NCBI RefSeq assembly: GCF_022637555.1
Contig: NZ_CP093342.1
Span: forward strand, 620,001-684,000
Origin: Microbacterium sp. H1-D42
Lineage (GTDB): Bacteria > Actinomycetota > Actinomycetes > Actinomycetales > Microbacteriaceae
Direction: 5' to 3'
Length of the DNA stretch: 64,000 bases
Shown here: piece by piece, positions 60,767 through 64,000 of the stretch
How positions within the stretch are numbered: position 1 is the first letter of the stretch
How the letters are laid out: each line of letters begins with the position of its first letter
The notes under the pieces: generated by a model
Seen by the model: only the letters and a program-made list of their open reading frames with translations
Told to the model about the DNA's origin: nothing
Databases searched by the model: none
Made by a program: the position numbers and the translations under genes

Positions 60767-60785
60767 GTGCAATGCGGCATTGCAC
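60767..60785. promoter_or_regulatory. 19-bp palindrome upstream of GntR 2
   Basis: GTGCAATGC-G-GCATTGCAC is a perfect 9-bp inverted repeat with one central base, 27 bases before the regulator start. It differs from the TGTnACA regulon sites, which suggests a separate autoregulatory operator. Confidence 0.6.
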
Positions 60786-60800
60786 TGCCTTAAGAACTTA

Positions 60801-60842
60801 CCGGACGGGGTGCGGCACATGTTTGTGCCGCACCCCGTCCGG
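60801..60842 (-). terminator. Strong hairpin terminator between deaminase and GntR 2
   Basis: Arms CCGGACGGGGTGCGGCAC (60801-60818) and its exact complement (60825-60842) give an 18-bp stem with loop ATGTTT. It isolates the deaminase gene from the regulator gene that follows on the same strand. Confidence 0.85.
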
Positions 60843-60862
60843 TGGAGATCATCTGAGCTGAG

Positions 60863-61768
60863 TCAGGCGCCGTACCCCTTGGCGATGACTTCCTCGGTGT
60901 CGGCGATGATCGTGTCGGCGACGTCCTTCGGCAGCGGCAGGCGCGGCGGGCGGCACGGGCCCCCGTACAGGCCGAGCACGTCCATCGACAGCTTGATCGA
61001 CTCGACGAACTCGGTCTTGGTGTCCCAGCGCAGCAGCTTGTGCAGGTCGCGGTAGATCACCTTGGCGCGCTCGAGGTCGCGCACGTCGCCCGAGGTCGAC
61101 AGGCGGAACAGCTCGACCGTCGCCTTCGGAATGGCGTTCGGGTAGCCGGCGACCCAGCCCACGGCGCCGGCGATGCCGACCTCGAGCACGCTGTCGTCGG
61201 TGCCGATCAGGATGTCGATCGTGGGAGCGAGCTCCTGGATCTGGTAGATGCGGCGCGGGTCGCCGGTGAACTCCTTGACGCCGACCATGTGGCCGGCGGC
61301 GTGGATCTCGGCGATCAGGTCGGGAACGAGGTCGACCTTGGTGTCGATCGGGTTGTTGTACCCGACGACCGGCAGGCCCACCGCTGCGACGGTCGCGTAG
61401 TGGTGCTTGACCTGCTCGCGGGTCGCGCGGTACGTGTTCGGGGGCAGCAGCATGACGCAGTCCGCGCCGGCCTCGGCGGCCTGCTCTGCCCAGTGTGCCG
61501 ACTGCAGTGCGCCGTACGCGCCGACGCCTGCCATCACCGAGAAGCCCTCGGGGGCAGCATCCACTGCCGTCTTGATGACCTGCGCGCGCTCCTGCTCGCT
61601 GAGGTTCTGGTACTCGCCGAGCGAGCCGTTGGGGGCGATGCCGTCGCAGCCGTTGTCGGCGAGGAACCGCACGTGATCGGCGAACCGGTCGTAGTCGACC
61701 GAGAGATCCTCCTTGAACGGGAGGGCGGACGCGACGATGACGCCGTGCCAGGGAGCCTTCTGAGACAT
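60863..61768 (-). CDS. DHDPS-family aldolase: hydroxyproline-pathway pyrroline-4-hydroxy-2-carboxylate deaminase candidate
   Basis: A 301-residue (beta/alpha)8 protein of the dihydrodipicolinate synthase/N-acetylneuraminate lyase family. The Schiff-base lysine is Lys165 in VGVKEFTGD and the catalytic tyrosine is Tyr137 in VVGYNNP. The start NGSLGEYQNLSEQE (instead of the GTTGE of DapA) argues against lysine synthesis. In the known pathway the deaminase LhpC is of this family and yields alpha-ketoglutarate semialdehyde. The promoter carries site D. Identity inferred from regulon and context. Confidence 0.8.
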   Translation of the reverse strand: MSQKAPWHGVIVASALPFKEDLSVDYDRFADHVRFLADNGCDGIAPNGSLGEYQNLSEQERAQVIKTAVDAAPEGFSVMAGVGAYGALQSAHWAEQAAEAGADCVMLLPPNTYRATREQVKHHYATVAAVGLPVVGYNNPIDTKVDLVPDLIAEIHAAGHMVGVKEFTGDPRRIYQIQELAPTIDILIGTDDSVLEVGIAGAVGWVAGYPNAIPKATVELFRLSTSGDVRDLERAKVIYRDLHKLLRWDTKTEFVESIKLSMDVLGLYGGPCRPPRLPLPKDVADTIIADTEEVIAKGYGA

Positions 61769-61811
61769 CCTTGTTCCTTTCCAGCTAGCTATGCGGCGTT
61801 TCCGACGCCAA

Positions 61812-61828
61812 TAATATGTAACATACTA
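61812..61828 (-). promoter_or_regulatory. Regulon operator site D (deaminase promoter)
   Basis: TAATATGTAACATACTA, a nearly symmetric 17-mer (central TATGT-A-ACATA perfect), matches sites A-C. It ends 44 bases upstream of the deaminase ATG; on the minus strand it includes a -10-like TAGTAT. Confidence 0.7.
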
Positions 61829-61843
61829 CACCAGGACCGTGGG

Positions 61844-63343
61844 TCACGAGAGACGCACTCCGACCGAGTCCATCCACTGCTCAAGCCCTGCCGCATCGAT
61901 CGGCAGACCGTCGCTGATCACATCGTGCCCGTCGTCGGTCACGATGATGTCGTCCTCGATCCGGACGCCCATGCCGCGCAGCTCGGGCGGCACCGTCTCG
62001 TCCCAGGCGTGGAAGTACAGACCGGGCTCGACGGTCAGCGCCATGCCCGGCTGCATCTTCGCCTCGAAGTACTGCTCGTACGACGATGCTCCGCAGTCGT
62101 GCACGTCCAGGCCGAGGTGGTGGCCGATGCCGCACACGATGTAGCGGCGGTGGTGCTGTCCCTCTGCCGAGAGCGCCTCGTCGACCGACACCGGCAGCAT
62201 GCCCCAATCGCTGAGCCCCTGCGCGATGACCTCCAAGCTCGCGGTGTGGAAGTCACGCCAGTCGCGCCCAGGGGCGACAGCGGCGAGACCGGCCCGGTGT
62301 GAGCGCTCGACCAGATCGTGCACCTCGCGCTGGGCGGTCGTGAACCGGCCGCTCGCCGGGATCGTGCGAGTGACGTCGGCGGTGTAGCCGCTGCGGTTCT
62401 CCACTCCCATGTCGAGCAGCAGCAGGGCATCCGGGTCCACCGCGCTCTCGGCGCGCACCCAGTGCAGGATCGGCGCGTTCGCGCCAGAGCCGACGATCGA
62501 TGCGTAACCGGGGGCCTGGCCGACGGTTCGTGCGTGCCTGTCGAATGTGCCCTGCAGCCAGCGCTCGCCGCCGAACTCGATGGCGCGGGGGACCTCGCGG
62601 CGCACGGCCGCGAAACCGTCGATCGTGTGGTTCACCGCCGAGCGCAGCTCGGCCAGCTCCCAGGCATCCTTCACCATGCGCAGCTCAGCGAGCGTGCGCG
62701 CGAGCTGTGCGGACCGCACGCGCCCGCCGACGCGCGCGCCGGTGCCCTTGCCGACGACAGCATGGCCCGCGATGAGCGCGCCGTTCGGCACGGTGAGGTC
62801 GTCGAGGACGTTCACGCGCACGTCGAGAGCGGATGCCAGCTCAGCCGTTCCCGGCTGGGGACCGACCCACAGCTCACCGTGCGCGGCGTCGGCGTGGAAG
62901 GCCGCGGCGCCGGGGCGTGCGGGCGGGACGATGTAGATCGTCGCGTCATGGCCGCCGGCGGTCGGCGTCATGACGAGCACACCGTCCTCGACCGGGAATC
63001 CGGTCAACCAGAGGAAGTCGCTGTGGGCACGGAACTCGAAGAAGTTGTCGTGCACTCTGGCCTGCGCGCGGCCGGCGAGCACGACCAGGGTCTGCCCTGG
63101 GAGCGCCTGCGAGAGCCGCTCACGGTGCTGACGGGCGGCGTCGACTGCGCCAGGCTCGACGCGTGGCGTGCGGTCGGCGTCGCCCCACCCCGTGCGCATC
63201 CACTCGGCGAAGCCCGGAGCCTTGGCCAGTGACGGCATCCGAGGGTCGCTCGCGGTGGAGCGGGGGTTGGGGATGCTGCCTTCCCAGTCCACGACATGCA
63301 CGGTGTCGTCGTAGCGGGCGTCGTGGTGGTGCGGGGTACTCAA
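61844..63343 (-). CDS. pepP: Xaa-Pro aminopeptidase (PepP, M24B)
   Basis: A 499-residue metallopeptidase that removes N-terminal residues before proline or hydroxyproline. Two domains: an N-terminal creatinase-like half (~65-230) and the C-terminal pita-bread catalytic half. Metal ligands are visible in order: Asp in LLLDMGVE, Asp in GYTADVTRT, His in GIGHHLGLDVHD, Glu in LTVEPGLYFH, Glu in RIEDDIIV. It sits between the deaminase gene and a proline-iminopeptidase-like gene, all on the same strand. ATG start at 63343 gives a long hydrophilic N-terminus of ~60 residues. Confidence 0.95.
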   Translation of the reverse strand: MSTPHHHDARYDDTVHVVDWEGSIPNPRSTASDPRMPSLAKAPGFAEWMRTGWGDADRTPRVEPGAVDAARQHRERLSQALPGQTLVVLAGRAQARVHDNFFEFRAHSDFLWLTGFPVEDGVLVMTPTAGGHDATIYIVPPARPGAAAFHADAAHGELWVGPQPGTAELASALDVRVNVLDDLTVPNGALIAGHAVVGKGTGARVGGRVRSAQLARTLAELRMVKDAWELAELRSAVNHTIDGFAAVRREVPRAIEFGGERWLQGTFDRHARTVGQAPGYASIVGSGANAPILHWVRAESAVDPDALLLLDMGVENRSGYTADVTRTIPASGRFTTAQREVHDLVERSHRAGLAAVAPGRDWRDFHTASLEVIAQGLSDWGMLPVSVDEALSAEGQHHRRYIVCGIGHHLGLDVHDCGASSYEQYFEAKMQPGMALTVEPGLYFHAWDETVPPELRGMGVRIEDDIIVTDDGHDVISDGLPIDAAGLEQWMDSVGVRLS

Positions 63344-63408
63344 AGCGGGGCTCCTGGTGGTTCTTTCGGGGGATGTTTCAGCGCGTGCGGATCAGCGGGA
63401 GTGTGGGA

Positions 63409-64000
63409 TCAGCGGGAGTGCGGCGTGCCGCCGAGCCGCTTCTCGAGCGAGGTGAAGAGGCGCTCGACGACGCCGGCGCGGGTGATGCCGTCGTGCTCGT
63501 GCTCGTTGGTGACCCAGGCGTTCAGGGCGCCGACGTGGCCGGCGGTCTCCAGGGACAGTCCGGCGTCGACGTACATGTCGTCGAAGTACACGACGGCCTC
63601 GATCGGCACCTCGTTCGCGGCCAGGCGCGGCAGGTCGTACAGCTCGATCGGCCACTCGCGGGCGGCGAGCTCTTCGACACCGGCGCGGAACCCGCGCAGC
63701 GCGCCGATCTCGTCGAACATCCACGGGAAGACCATCTCGCCGGTGAGCTGCAGCGGTCGTGCGGACTCGGCGAACTCCGGATGCCGATCGCGCTCGGCCT
63801 GCGCGGCCCATGACGTGGGACCCGTGCCGTAGATGCTCTCCTGCAGGGCGATGAACAGCGGGTTCGTCGCGAACGCGGTGGCTCCTCCGACGGAGGCGAT
63901 GAACGTATCGCTCAGGCGCGTCTCGGCGCGGTCGGCGAAGGCCTCATCGAACAGCCAGTGCACGCGGTCGGCGCCTGGTCCCATGCCGAAGTCGAGGCCG
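63409..64000 (-). CDS. Proline iminopeptidase-like alpha/beta hydrolase (partial, 5' end beyond the window)
   Basis: At least 196 residues; the frame is open to the window edge, and GLDFGMGPGADRVHWLFDEAF at the edge matches an internal stretch of S33-family proline iminopeptidases, so the gene starts outside. The lid and C-terminal parts are present, with the likely catalytic Asp in VVYFDDMYVD and His in WVTNEHEHDG. The nucleophile serine region is not visible. It fits an enzyme that frees N-terminal proline or hydroxyproline from peptides. Confidence 0.8.
   Translation of the reverse strand, partial: GLDFGMGPGADRVHWLFDEAFADRAETRLSDTFIASVGGATAFATNPLFIALQESIYGTGPTSWAAQAERDRHPEFAESARPLQLTGEMVFPWMFDEIGALRGFRAGVEELAAREWPIELYDLPRLAANEVPIEAVVYFDDMYVDAGLSLETAGHVGALNAWVTNEHEHDGITRAGVVERLFTSLEKRLGGTPHSR

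Overview
The window is high-GC DNA (roughly 70 percent by eye) with tightly packed genes, frequent ATGA/GTGA start-stop overlaps, many GTG starts and very frequent use of the word GGATGC/GCATCC. With the gene content (RadA, ClpC, LIV-type transporter, actinobacterial nar/mod genes) this points to a Microbacteriaceae-like actinobacterium, most like Microbacterium; that placement is inferred from sequence style and gene order only.

Layout. 1-12.1 kb holds housekeeping and envelope genes: a phosphoribosyltransferase, a Na+/H+ antiporter, a dicarboxylate symporter, a small XRE-regulator operon with two DUF2975-like membrane proteins, clpC, an argA-type acetyltransferase, a secreted protein, an SseB-like protein and radA. 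A P450-like gene follows at 12.2-13.3 kb.

13.3-31.4 kb is a nitrate respiration and molybdenum block. It holds moaA and narK facing away from narGHJI, then a molybdate-uptake operon headed by an HTH-TOBE regulator (modA-modB-modC), and the cofactor genes moeB/Z, moeA, moaC, mobA, a DUF6457 gene, moaD, moaE and mog. It ends in a cysteine-rich winged-helix regulator that looks like an Fe-S sensor. Uptake of Mo and nitrate, synthesis of the cofactor and the enzyme that uses it are thus all in one place.

31.4-49 kb plus 60-64 kb looks like a two-part island for using hydroxyproline and proline-containing peptides. It encodes a five-gene branched-chain-type ABC transporter, a three-subunit D-hydroxyproline-type dehydrogenase, a 4-hydroxyproline-epimerase-like protein, an alpha-ketoglutarate-semialdehyde-dehydrogenase-like protein, a dihydrodipicolinate-synthase-family deaminase, a second proline-racemase-family protein, an ornithine-cyclodeaminase-family reductase, an Xaa-Pro-type amidohydrolase, an Xaa-Pro aminopeptidase and a proline-iminopeptidase-like hydrolase. 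Two paralogous GntR/FCD regulators are present. The four promoters of the island carry one shared 17-bp operator-like motif (TARWRTGTMACRTDYTA), the strongest evidence that both parts form one regulon.

49-60 kb separates the two parts. It holds tRNA-Ser(CGA), small membrane and RNA-ligase-like genes, a PRC-barrel protein, a TspO-like protein, VKOR, a tyrosine phosphatase, a DUF1254 protein, a tocopherol-cyclase-like protein, and a TetR-controlled operon for an acyl-CoA ligase, a MaoC-like protein and an MFS transporter. Several gaps between genes carry palindromic repeats. I saw no insertion sequences, prophage genes or CRISPR arrays.
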